DNA of 64,000 nt. Source: Burkholderiaceae bacterium. Its GTDB lineage: Bacteria; Pseudomonadota; Gammaproteobacteria; Burkholderiales; Burkholderiaceae_C. The notes beneath the pieces are model-generated. The model was not told the origin of the DNA, made no database searches, and saw only the letters and a list, made by a program, of their open reading frames with translations. A program made the translations under genes and the position numbers. Of the stretch, positions 54,904 through 62,996 are shown one piece after another (position 1 is the stretch's first letter; each line of letters begins with the position of its first letter). The stretch spans positions 2,356,001 to 2,420,000 of the forward strand of contig JACKLI010000001.1 of NCBI GenBank assembly GCA_024235995.1. Reading direction: 5' to 3'.

Positions 54904-55711
54904 CGTCATTGATGCCCTCAAAGCGCTGGGCCTGCACGGCATGGCCAGTGCCTGGCCGGAGGTACTGGGCACCGCCCGCATGAAGTCGCTGGATCATGAG
55001 GCCGTGCTGCACCAGCTCATCAAGGCCGAGACCGCTCAGCGTGAGGTGCGTTCCATGGCTTACCAGATGCGCGTGGCGCGCTTCCCTTCGCACCGTGACC
55101 TCGCCGGCTTTGACTTCGCCCACGCGCAGCTCGACGAAGCACTGGTGCGCCAGTTGCACACCCTTCGCTTCGTGGAGTCGGCGCACAACGTGGTGCTGGT
55201 TGGTGGCCCCGGCACGGGTAAAACCCACCTGGCCACGAGCCTGGGGATCGAGGCCATTCGCATGCATGGCAAGCGGGTGCGCTTCTTCTCAACGGTGGAG
55301 CTGGTCAACGCCCTGGAGCTGGAGAAGGCGCAGAACAAGGCCGGGCAAATGGCGCACCGCCTGATGTACGTCGATCTGGTGATCCTGGATGAACTGGGCT
55401 ACCTGCCATTCACGCAGTCGGGCGGCGCGATGCTGTTCCACCTGCTCTCCAAACTCTATGAGCGAACGAGCGTGGTGATCACCACCAACCTCACCTTCTC
55501 GGAGTGGAGCAGCGTCTTTGGAGACGCCAAGATGACCACGGCCTTGCTTGACCGGCTCACGCACCATTGCCACATCGTCGAGACGGGCAACGAGAGCTGG
55601 CGATTCAAGCACTCCAGTGCCGCTGGCGCGGCTCCCCCAAAGCAACGCCCAAAGAGCCAGAAAGGAGATCGAAAAACAGCAGACCCGATAGACTTATCCA
55701 CAACCGAATAG
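54896..55711 (+). CDS. istB: IS21-family helper ATPase IstB, copy 2
   Basis: About 271 residues, apparently identical to copy 1, with Walker A GGPGTGKTHLATSL. The ATG overlaps the istA stop by 8 nt. Confidence 0.94.
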   Translation: MHDVIDALKALGLHGMASAWPEVLGTARMKSLDHEAVLHQLIKAETAQREVRSMAYQMRVARFPSHRDLAGFDFAHAQLDEALVRQLHTLRFVESAHNVVLVGGPGTGKTHLATSLGIEAIRMHGKRVRFFSTVELVNALELEKAQNKAGQMAHRLMYVDLVILDELGYLPFTQSGGAMLFHLLSKLYERTSVVITTNLTFSEWSSVFGDAKMTTALLDRLTHHCHIVETGNESWRFKHSSAAGAAPPKQRPKSQKGDRKTADPIDLSTTE

Positions 55712-55937
55712 TCAAAGAATCCATCAACCCAGTGGCTCAATATTCAACGTGATCACTGGCTCAGTTGTGCTGATGAATCAACACCCAGGCCGTTGTGACG
55801 GCGCCTGGGGTGGCATCAACCTTCAATCCATGTGAAGGCCGCCTGGATACTGCCGTGACGCCGAACTTCCACGAGATCTGCGCGGGCATGTGGCCGGCTC
55901 AAACGAGCTCGATCCTCTATTGACGAAATTCCGCCGC

Positions 55938-58900
55938 TCAGTGGAAATCCCGGCTACCGCCCACCACGTCCGCAAGCTTTCCCAGCAGCGGCGTCAAATC
56001 CTCCAGCCGGCTCGCCACCAGGCTGCAGGCATCGCCTTCGCGCTGCCAGCGGCCGTGCACCGCCAGCAGCTTGGCGTGCAGCAGCTTATTGCGCTGGCGC
56101 TCGCTGACTCTGGTCCAGACCACCACCTGGACCGAGCCCGTCTCGTCCTCCAGAGACACGAAGATCACGCCCTTGGCCGTGCCAGGCCGCTGGCGTACGG
56201 TGACGATGCCGCAGTAGCGGGCCCAGCGTCCGTCGGGAAGGTTGCGCAGCTCCTGCGCGGTCTGCAGCCGACGTTTGCGCAGCAGTGGTCGGATCAGGGC
56301 CAGCGGATGCCGGCGCAACGTAAGGCCCATGCTCGCGTAGTCGAAGACCACTTCCTCGCCTTCCGGCGCCGGCGGCAACTCCAGGAACGCCTCGCCGACC
56401 GGCGCATCGCGCAGCAGCTCGGGTGCGGCCTTCAGCGCGCTCGCTTCCCAGACCTGCTGGCGCCGGTGGCCGGCCAGGCTGGCCAGCGCGTCCGCGCCTG
56501 CCAGCCGGCGCATCTCGGATTCGTCCAGCCCGGCCCGGCGGGCCAGGTCCTCCGCATCGTCGAAGAGCGCCAGTGCCCGTGCTTCCATCAGGCGTTCGAC
56601 GGCAGCGCGCCGCAGGCCCGACACCATGCGCAGGCCGAGGCGCACGGCAGGCCGGTGAGAGGAGGGCGATCCTTCGAGCGTGCAGTCCCAGTCGCTGGCC
56701 AGCACGTCGGCGGGCAGGACCTCGACGCCATGGCGTTTCGCGTCCTGGACCAGTTGGCTGGGCGAGTAGAAGCCCAGCGGCTGGCTGTTGAGCAGGGCCG
56801 CCAGGAACTCCGAGGGGTGGTGGCGCTTGATCCAACAGCTCGCATAGACCAGCAGCGCGAAGCTGGCGGCATGGCTTTCGGGGAACCCGTATTCGCTGAA
56901 GCCCTTGATCTGCTCGAAGATGGACTCGGCAAACGATGCCTCATAGCCCCGCGCCGTCATGCCGTCGACGAGCTTGACGTAGTATTTTTCGAGGCCCCCC
57001 TTGCGCTTCCAGGCGGCCATGGAGCGGCGCAGCTGGTCCGCCTCGCCAGGCGTGAAGCCCGCGGCCAGCACCGCCACCTGCATCACCTGCTCCTGGAAGA
57101 TCGGCACACCCAGCGTGCGGCCCAGGGCTTCCTCCAAGGCCGCGCTGGGGTAGCTCACCGGCTCCTTGCCCTGGCGCCGGTTGAGGTAGGGATCAATCAT
57201 GCCGCCCTGGATGGGGCCCGGCCGGATGATCGCCACCTCGATCACCAGGTCGTAGAAGCACCGGGGTCGCAGGCGCGGCAGCATGCTCATCTGCGCGCGG
57301 CTCTCGATCTGGAACACGCCGATGGTGTCGGCCTTGCAGACCATGTCGTAGGTCTCGGGGTCTTCCGGTGGAATGTTCTGCATTTCGAAGACCTGGCCCT
57401 GGCGGTCGCCAATGAAGACCAGGGCCTTGCGCAGTGCCGTCAGCATGCCCAGCGCCAGCACGTCCACCTTGAGCAGGCCCATGGCATCGAGGTCGTCCTT
57501 GTCCCACTCGATGACCGTGCGGTCCTCCATGGCCGCGTTCTCGATCGGCACCATCCGCGACAGCGGCCCACGCGTGAGCACGAAGCCACCCACATGCTGG
57601 CTCAGGTGGCGCGGAAACCCGATCAACTGGCCCGTGAGCAGGATCATCTGCCGGGCTTTCAGGCCTTCGGGCTGCAGGCCCGCTTCGAGCAGCTGCTCGG
57701 GTGCGATGCCCCTGCCATCCCACCACTGGCGGCCCTGGGCCAGGGCGTCGAGCACCTCGTCCGCCAGGCCCAGCGCCTTGCCGACATCCCGGATGGCGCT
57801 GCGCGGCCGGTAGCTGATCACCGCCGCCGTCAGCGCGGCCCGCTCGCGGCCGTACTTCTCATAGAGGTACTGGATCACTTCCTCGCGCCGCTCGTGCTCG
57901 AAGTCGATGTCGATGTCCGGCGGCTCGTTGCGCTCCTTGGAGATGAAGCGCTCGAACAAGACCGCCATGCGTGCCGGATCGACCTCGGTCACGCCCGTGC
58001 AGTAGCACACCACCGAATTGGCCGCGCTGCCGCGGCCCTGGCACAGGATATTGCGCGAACGCGCAAAGGCCACGATATCGGCCACCGTCAAGAAGTAGTG
58101 CTCATAGCGCAGCTCGGCGATCAGGGCCAGCTCATGCTCGATCTGGTGCTGCACCTTGGCCGGGATGCCATCCGGCCAGCGCCGGCCGGCCCCCTCGTAG
58201 GTGATGCGGCGCAGATAGCCGGCCGGGGTCTCGCCGGCCGGCACCACCTCGTCCGGGTACTGGTAGCGCAGCTCGTCCAGGCTGAAGCCGCATCTCGCCG
58301 CTACCCTCAGCGTCTCGGCCAGCAGCCCGGCCGGATAGGTCTGGGCCAGCCGCAGGCGCGAGCGCAGGTGCCGCTCGGCATTGGGCTGCAGGGCCCGGCC
58401 GCACTCGGCCAGGGGCTTGCCGATGCGCGTGGCCGTGAGCACATCCTGCAATGGCTTGCGCGAGCGCACGTGCATGTGCACGTCGCCGGCCGCCACCAGC
58501 GGGATGGCCGTGAGTTCGCTGACCTCGCGCAGGCGGTGCAGCCACATCTCGTCGTCGAACTGGCGCAGCAGTTCGACCGCGATCCAGCAGCGTCCCATGA
58601 AGTTGCCCAGCATCCAGCGCGCGACGGCCAGCAGCTGCGCTGAACTGCCGCGCCGCTCGGGCGAGACCAGCACCAGGCAGTCGGCCAGGGCCGGCGGGTC
58701 GATGTCGCTCAGCCGCAGCCGGTAGGTTCCCTTCTTCTCGGAGGCTCGGCGCAGCCGGGTGATGAACTCGCACAGGTTGCCGTAGCCGTCGGCATGGCAG
58801 GCCAGCACCACCAGCGTGAAGGGGCACAGCTCTCCATCCTGCGGCGTCTCCACCTGGAACTGGCTGCCGATCAGCAGCTTCAGTCCATGCTCCTTGGCCG

Positions 58901-59093
58901 CCACATGCGCGCGCACCACGCCGGCCATGGAGCACTCGTCGGTGATCGCCAGGGCGGCGTAGCCCTGGTGCCTGGCGCGCGCCACCAGCTCCTCGGGATG
59001 GCTGGCGCCCCGCAGGAACGAGAAATTGCTGAGGCAGCGAAGCTCGGCGTATTCGGGAATGGCAGAGGAGGGCGGTGAAGATGATGTGGCCAT
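55938..59093 (-). CDS. dnaE2: Error-prone DNA polymerase III alpha subunit DnaE2 (ImuC)
   Basis: About 1,050 residues. N-terminal PHP domain (YAELRCLSNFSFLRGASHPEE; ALAITDECSMAGVVRAH), the polymerase core including PPDIDIDFEHERREEVIQYL with the catalytic Asp triad region, the SEYGFPESHAASFALL segment, and a C-terminal OB domain (GIVTVRQRPGTAKGVIFVSL). No epsilon-binding proofreading partner is encoded nearby. DnaE2 copies damaged DNA together with ImuA and ImuB. I chose the ATG 8 nt after the imuB stop (MATSSSPPS); an ATG at 59117, overlapping imuB, is equally possible. Third gene of the SOS operon. Confidence 0.95.
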   Translation of the reverse strand: MATSSSPPSSAIPEYAELRCLSNFSFLRGASHPEELVARARHQGYAALAITDECSMAGVVRAHVAAKEHGLKLLIGSQFQVETPQDGELCPFTLVVLACHADGYGNLCEFITRLRRASEKKGTYRLRLSDIDPPALADCLVLVSPERRGSSAQLLAVARWMLGNFMGRCWIAVELLRQFDDEMWLHRLREVSELTAIPLVAAGDVHMHVRSRKPLQDVLTATRIGKPLAECGRALQPNAERHLRSRLRLAQTYPAGLLAETLRVAARCGFSLDELRYQYPDEVVPAGETPAGYLRRITYEGAGRRWPDGIPAKVQHQIEHELALIAELRYEHYFLTVADIVAFARSRNILCQGRGSAANSVVCYCTGVTEVDPARMAVLFERFISKERNEPPDIDIDFEHERREEVIQYLYEKYGRERAALTAAVISYRPRSAIRDVGKALGLADEVLDALAQGRQWWDGRGIAPEQLLEAGLQPEGLKARQMILLTGQLIGFPRHLSQHVGGFVLTRGPLSRMVPIENAAMEDRTVIEWDKDDLDAMGLLKVDVLALGMLTALRKALVFIGDRQGQVFEMQNIPPEDPETYDMVCKADTIGVFQIESRAQMSMLPRLRPRCFYDLVIEVAIIRPGPIQGGMIDPYLNRRQGKEPVSYPSAALEEALGRTLGVPIFQEQVMQVAVLAAGFTPGEADQLRRSMAAWKRKGGLEKYYVKLVDGMTARGYEASFAESIFEQIKGFSEYGFPESHAASFALLVYASCWIKRHHPSEFLAALLNSQPLGFYSPSQLVQDAKRHGVEVLPADVLASDWDCTLEGSPSSHRPAVRLGLRMVSGLRRAAVERLMEARALALFDDAEDLARRAGLDESEMRRLAGADALASLAGHRRQQVWEASALKAAPELLRDAPVGEAFLELPPAPEGEEVVFDYASMGLTLRRHPLALIRPLLRKRRLQTAQELRNLPDGRWARYCGIVTVRQRPGTAKGVIFVSLEDETGSVQVVVWTRVSERQRNKLLHAKLLAVHGRWQREGDACSLVASRLEDLTPLLGKLADVVGGSRDFH

Positions 59094-59100
59094 GGCGCGC

Positions 59101-60414
59101 TCAGGCAAAGCTTCCATGCAGGTACCAGGCGATGTCGTCGCCCGCCAGCCGCTGCTGGAAGATCCACAGCAGGCCGGCGCACTCGCTCAGCGCCACCCAG
59201 TAGTCGCGCATGACGTGGTGGGTGTCGAGGGACGTTGCCTCGTCGACCGGGTGCCACCAGCCGCCCTCGATCCGGTGCGGCCCGGTCAGCAGCATCAACG
59301 GGCCCTGGTACAGCGGCCGATGGTCGCGCACCAGTAGGCGCAGGGGCTGAGGCAGGATGAAGCTCGGCTGCGGCACCTCGGGTGGCAAGACCCGCTGCCG
59401 GGGCAGGGGCAGGGGCGCGGGCCGCCAATGCTGGGCCCATTCGACGCGGTGGTCCTCGGCCACGACCGGGCGCAGCACATGCTCAGGGCCCAGCCTGGCA
59501 GCAATGCGTTCAAGCACCAGCGCCAGCGACTCGCCATCGTTCTTGCGGTCCGGCAGCAGCGAAGCGCTGATCTCCACGAGGGGGAGCACCTCATTGGCGG
59601 ACAGCACCAGGTCGCCGACGGGGGCCTGCAGCTCGACATGGGCCAGGTGCTCGGCCAGCAGACGGCACAGGTGCTCCAGGTTGCGCATGGGCTGCGCCGT
59701 CCGCACCGTCAGCTCGCCGCCGTCGTCAGTGTCCCGTGAGCGCATGGCATCGTGCGCCCAGTGCAGGGTGAAGGTGCTGATGCCGGCATGGCGCGCCGCG
59801 AGCCAGCCGCACAGCTGCATCAGCAGCCGGCGCGCACCGAACAGCAGGGCGGGCGCCGTATCGACGCGGCTCATCAGCTCCAGCCGCGCGCGGAAGGTCT
59901 CCGGAATCTGGGCCCATGCATGCACTTCGGGACGCAGCCCATAGGCCATGTCGAAGGCACCCAGGAGCTCCTTGCCGAAGCGCCGGCTGAGCCCACCGCG
60001 CGGCAGGCGCCGCACATCCCCCAGGGTCCGGCAGCCAAGCTGGGCCAGCGTGACGCGGTGCGGCCCGGTGGCTGACAGCGTGTCCAGCGGTAGGGCATCG
60101 AGTAGCTGGGCCAGCGGCAGGCGCAGGCCGTTCACGATCCCGGCGCGCGCACAGGCCAGCGCGGCCAGGCTGTTCGGGGCCCAGGCGATGGCGGTGCAGC
60201 CCAGTTCGGGCGCCTCCTCGCGCAGGCGCTCGTGCAGCGCCCGGCGCCCGCCGAACAGGCGCAGGCTGGCCCCCAGCTCCAGCACAACGGCTTCGTCGGC
60301 GTATGCCACGCGGGGCGTGAATTGCAGGGCCCAGGTGGCAAGTCCGGTGAGCGCATCACTGGAGGGCGGCGTTGGGCTGGAAGGCGGTGATGGCGACAGG
60401 GCGACCCACTGCAT
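59101..60414 (-). CDS. imuB: ImuB, catalytically inactive Y-family polymerase-like protein
   Basis: 437 residues. It aligns with DinB/UmuC palm and little-finger regions (ALTGLATWALQFTPRVAYAD; LGCRTLGDVRRLPRGGLSRR) but lacks the acidic catalytic residues, as ImuB does. The C-terminal half ends MRDYWVALSECAGLLWIFQQ. ImuB is the hub that tethers DnaE2 and ImuA to the beta clamp. Its start overlaps the end of imuA by 59 bp, so translation is coupled; a shorter start is possible but would lose the conserved MQWVAL beginning. Confidence 0.94.
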   Translation of the reverse strand: MQWVALSPSPPSSPTPPSSDALTGLATWALQFTPRVAYADEAVVLELGASLRLFGGRRALHERLREEAPELGCTAIAWAPNSLAALACARAGIVNGLRLPLAQLLDALPLDTLSATGPHRVTLAQLGCRTLGDVRRLPRGGLSRRFGKELLGAFDMAYGLRPEVHAWAQIPETFRARLELMSRVDTAPALLFGARRLLMQLCGWLAARHAGISTFTLHWAHDAMRSRDTDDGGELTVRTAQPMRNLEHLCRLLAEHLAHVELQAPVGDLVLSANEVLPLVEISASLLPDRKNDGESLALVLERIAARLGPEHVLRPVVAEDHRVEWAQHWRPAPLPLPRQRVLPPEVPQPSFILPQPLRLLVRDHRPLYQGPLMLLTGPHRIEGGWWHPVDEATSLDTHHVMRDYWVALSECAGLLWIFQQRLAGDDIAWYLHGSFA

Positions 60415-61147
60415 GGGCGGGCACCTTCTGGCTGAAAAGACGGCTGGGCATGCGCAGCCGCGGCGTGATGACGGGGCCCAGCGCGCCGGGCAGGGAGGGC
60501 AGCCTGATGGGTTCCTCCATGGTGGGTCCGCGGCGCTTGAGGACCTGCACCTGCAGCTCCCAATCCAGGCCGACGCGGGCGAGCAGTCGCAGCGGCGCGG
60601 CCGACGATGCGTGCCGGGCGGATTCGGGGCGACACAGGAACACCAGCCCGTCGCAGGACTGGGCGCAGACCTGCAGCCGGCGCAGCTGCTCGTGGCGTAC
60701 CTGGGGCAGCCAGGCGATGACGGCGCCGCAGGCGTTCGACTTGATCAGTTGCTCGGTGACCCAGAGCCGTTCGGCGGGTTGCTCTGCCTGGATCCAGACA
60801 AAGCGGCGTTCGTCCAGGCCGGCCTGCTGCAGGCCGGGGAGATAGGGGTGCCGGGGCGGCGCGACCGCCACGATCTGGCGCTCCTGCGCGGTCACGAGCT
60901 TCAGCGCCGGCCCCAGCAGGCGCCATTCCAGGATGCCCGGCTGGGGTGCCAGAACCTCGGTCAGGGAACGGCTGGGCCAGCCACCGCCGGGTAGAACATC
61001 GTCCAGTTGCTCCCACCCCGTCGGCTGTACTGCCGTGGCCTGTCGGCTCAGCTCGCTGCCCAGCCAGAGACCGGGCAGGTCCAGGCCCAGAGCGGCAGGG
61101 GGCTCGGTATCGGGACTTCTCTTGAGAAAGCGGGACAGGGCAGCCAT
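60356..61147 (-). CDS. imuA: ImuA, RecA/SulA-like cell-division and mutasome protein
   Basis: 263 residues. TGWEQLDDVLPGGGWPSRSL and the following strand (LTEVLAPQPGILEWRLLGPA) are typical of ImuA, a RecA-like protein without a proper Walker A. The ATG stands only 7 bp from the LexA box, leaving no room for a normal leader and ribosome site, so translation may be leaderless or start slightly downstream. Confidence 0.92.
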   Translation of the reverse strand: MAALSRFLKRSPDTEPPAALGLDLPGLWLGSELSRQATAVQPTGWEQLDDVLPGGGWPSRSLTEVLAPQPGILEWRLLGPALKLVTAQERQIVAVAPPRHPYLPGLQQAGLDERRFVWIQAEQPAERLWVTEQLIKSNACGAVIAWLPQVRHEQLRRLQVCAQSCDGLVFLCRPESARHASSAAPLRLLARVGLDWELQVQVLKRRGPTMEEPIRLPSLPGALGPVITPRLRMPSRLFSQKVPAHAVGRPVAITAFQPNAALQ

Positions 61148-61153
61148 GATGAA

Positions 61154-61173
61154 TACTGTATTTTTACACAGTA
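61154..61173. promoter_or_regulatory. LexA (SOS) box of the imuA-imuB-dnaE2 operon
   Basis: tactgtatttttacacagta contains CTGT-N8-ACAG, the gammaproteobacterial/betaproteobacterial LexA consensus, in a 20-bp near-palindrome. It overlaps the expected promoter position of imuA. No second box is seen. Confidence 0.9.
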
Positions 61174-61303
61174 TTCAATACAGCCCCTTTTATCTGCCGA
61201 TGGGTTTGTCGCAATGCACATCGCCTCGTAGGCCCTCTGCACCAGACGCCGGACTGGTGGTGCCAGATCGCCCCCACCAGGTAGATCTTGCTGGAGTCAG
61301 ATG

Positions 61304-61334
61304 AGGTCCTTCGAGGACTATCGCCAGTTATCGA
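61304..61334. repeat. 31-bp att-like sequence, copy 2
   Basis: Matches 52806-52836 at 29 of 31 bases. There is no integrase beside this copy. The pair brackets an integrase fragment, IS21 copy 2 and the whole imuA-imuB-dnaE2 operon in direct orientation, as attL and attR of an island would. Confidence 0.55.
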
Positions 61335-61341
61335 AAATAAG

Positions 61342-61376
61342 ACGTAACGTATTGGTTTGGAAACAATACGTTACGT
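61342..61376. repeat. Perfect 13-bp inverted repeat
   Basis: acgtaacgtattg and caatacgttacgt flank a 9-nt spacer (gtttggaaa). The equivalent place after att-like copy 1 has a decayed version (cgtaacgtgttg ... aatacgt). Could be core-type integrase sites or an operator. Confidence 0.55.
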
Positions 61377-61412
61377 AAGCTGTTGGTGGCTACCGCTGGC
61401 CAGCGGAACAGG

Positions 61413-61436
61413 TTCACGGTAAGGCCTTACCGTGAA
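61413..61436. repeat. Perfect 24-bp palindrome downstream of the permease gene
   Basis: ttcacggtaagg followed directly by its complement. It resembles the TGACGGTAA repeats at 52917-53075. It is 25 bp past the permease stop, so it might also serve as a transcription end, but no T-run follows. Confidence 0.55.
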
Positions 61437-61460
61437 TCCCTTGAACCAGCAGATGCCAGC

Positions 61461-62948
61461 TCAATGCGCCTCGGCCTGCTTGGCCGCGCGCACCACGGCC
61501 TCGGTGTCGCCCTTGGCGCCGTTGAAGATCAGGTTCAGCAGCACGGCGGCGATGGAGGCCAGCACGATGCCGGACTCGATCAGGATGTGGATGGAGTGGG
61601 GCATCCACTGCAGGTAGCGGGGCGCGATGACGGGGATCATGCCCACGCCGATGGACACGGCCACGATCAGCGCGTTGTTGCGGTTGCCGGCAAAGTCCAC
61701 GCCGCCCAGGATGCGGATGCCGGTGGCCGCCACCATGCCGAACATGACGATGCCGGCGCCGCCCAGCACCACCGTGGGCAGCGATTCGACCAGCGCCGCC
61801 ATCTTGGGCAGCAGGCCCAGCAGGATCAGGATGATGCCGCCGGCCACGCAGACGAAGCGGCTCTTGATGCCGGTGACGGCCACCAGGCCCACGTTCTGCG
61901 AGAAGCTGGTGTAGGGGAAGGTGTTGAAGATGCCGCCCAGCAGGGTGCCCAGGCCGTCGGTGCGCAGGCCGCGCGAGAGCATGGGCTGGGTGACCTTCTT
62001 GTCGGTCATCTCGCCCAGGGCCAGGAACATGCCGGTCGATTCGATCATCACCACCAGCATGATCAGCGACATGGTGAGGATGGACACCGGGTCGAAGATC
62101 GGCATGCCGAAGTGGAAGGGAACGATGACGTCCACCCACTTGGCCTGGGCCACCTTGTCGAAGTTCATCATGCCGCTGGCCGCGGCCACGATGCCGCCCA
62201 CGACGATGCCCACCAGCACCGAGATGTTGGCCAGGAAGCCCTTGGCGAACTTGGCCACCAGCAGGATGGTGACCAGCACGATGGCCGACACCCCGATGCC
62301 CGACAGCGGCGCGTAGCGCGGGTTGGGCAGGGTGGGCGCCAGCGCCAGCCCCTGCGGCACGGCCGGCACGCCGGACGCGCCGGTGGCCGCGGCGCTGCGC
62401 AGGGTGCTCAGCCACTCGCTGTGCTCGGGCTGCACGATCAGCGGCGCCGTGGGGCCCACGGGCACGCCGAAGATCCAGTTGATGCCCACGCGCATCAGGT
62501 CGATGCCGATCACGGCGATGATGGTGCCGGTGACCACGGGCGGAAAAAACCGCAGCATGCGGCTGACGCCGGGTGCGATGACGATGGAGATGATGCCGGC
62601 GCCGATGATGGAGCCGAACAGCAGCCGCGCGCCGTCGGTGCCGGGGTTGCTGCTGGCGATGGCCACCATGGGGCTGACGGCGGCGAAGGTCACGCCCATC
62701 ATCACCGGCAGCTTGACGCCGAACCACTGCGTGACGCCGAAGGCCTGGATCAGGGTGGCCAGGCCGCAGCAGAACAGGTCGGCCGAGATCAGCATGGCCA
62801 CCTCGTGCGCGGGCAGCTTGAGGGCGCGGCCGACGATCAGCGGCACGGCGATGGCGCCGGCGTACATCACCAGCACGTGTTGCAGACCGAGCGCGGTCAG
62901 CTTGCCGGTGGGCAAGCGCTCATCGACGGGATGGACGGGGGTGCTCAT
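61461..62948 (-). CDS. NCS2 nucleobase:cation symporter (xanthine/uracil permease family)
   Basis: 495 residues with about 12-14 membrane segments. The family signature appears as SFSQNVGLVAVTGIKSR, and GLQHVLVMYAGAIAVPL is the usual first segment. Such permeases import xanthine, urate or uracil with protons at the inner membrane. Start ATG preceded by AGGAGACAAC. It follows the M20 peptidase gene on the same strand by 48 bp, so the two are probably one operon. Confidence 0.93.
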   Translation of the reverse strand: MSTPVHPVDERLPTGKLTALGLQHVLVMYAGAIAVPLIVGRALKLPAHEVAMLISADLFCCGLATLIQAFGVTQWFGVKLPVMMGVTFAAVSPMVAIASSNPGTDGARLLFGSIIGAGIISIVIAPGVSRMLRFFPPVVTGTIIAVIGIDLMRVGINWIFGVPVGPTAPLIVQPEHSEWLSTLRSAAATGASGVPAVPQGLALAPTLPNPRYAPLSGIGVSAIVLVTILLVAKFAKGFLANISVLVGIVVGGIVAAASGMMNFDKVAQAKWVDVIVPFHFGMPIFDPVSILTMSLIMLVVMIESTGMFLALGEMTDKKVTQPMLSRGLRTDGLGTLLGGIFNTFPYTSFSQNVGLVAVTGIKSRFVCVAGGIILILLGLLPKMAALVESLPTVVLGGAGIVMFGMVAATGIRILGGVDFAGNRNNALIVAVSIGVGMIPVIAPRYLQWMPHSIHILIESGIVLASIAAVLLNLIFNGAKGDTEAVVRAAKQAEAH

Positions 62949-62996
62949 GTTGTCTCCTGGTCTTTGCCTCTGTCGGGCGGTGGGTGGTGGGCGAAA

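Larger units (their letters stand above)
53262..55783 (+). mobile_element. IS21-family element, copy 2 (opposite orientation)
   Basis: 2,522 bp, the same length and gene content as copy 1 but inverted. The flanks atcggc and cccagg do not match, so unlike copy 1 there is no target duplication; one flank must have been exchanged or deleted after insertion. Confidence 0.93.

Noticed and set aside
55890..58643. Very long plus-strand open frame opposite dnaE2
   Set aside because: Rich in Gln, Arg, His and Ala with no domain; it is the GC-skewed antisense of a real 1,050-residue polymerase.
61414..62727. 437-codon frame overlapping the permease gene
   Set aside because: Arg/His/Gly-rich low-complexity translation of the permease in another frame.
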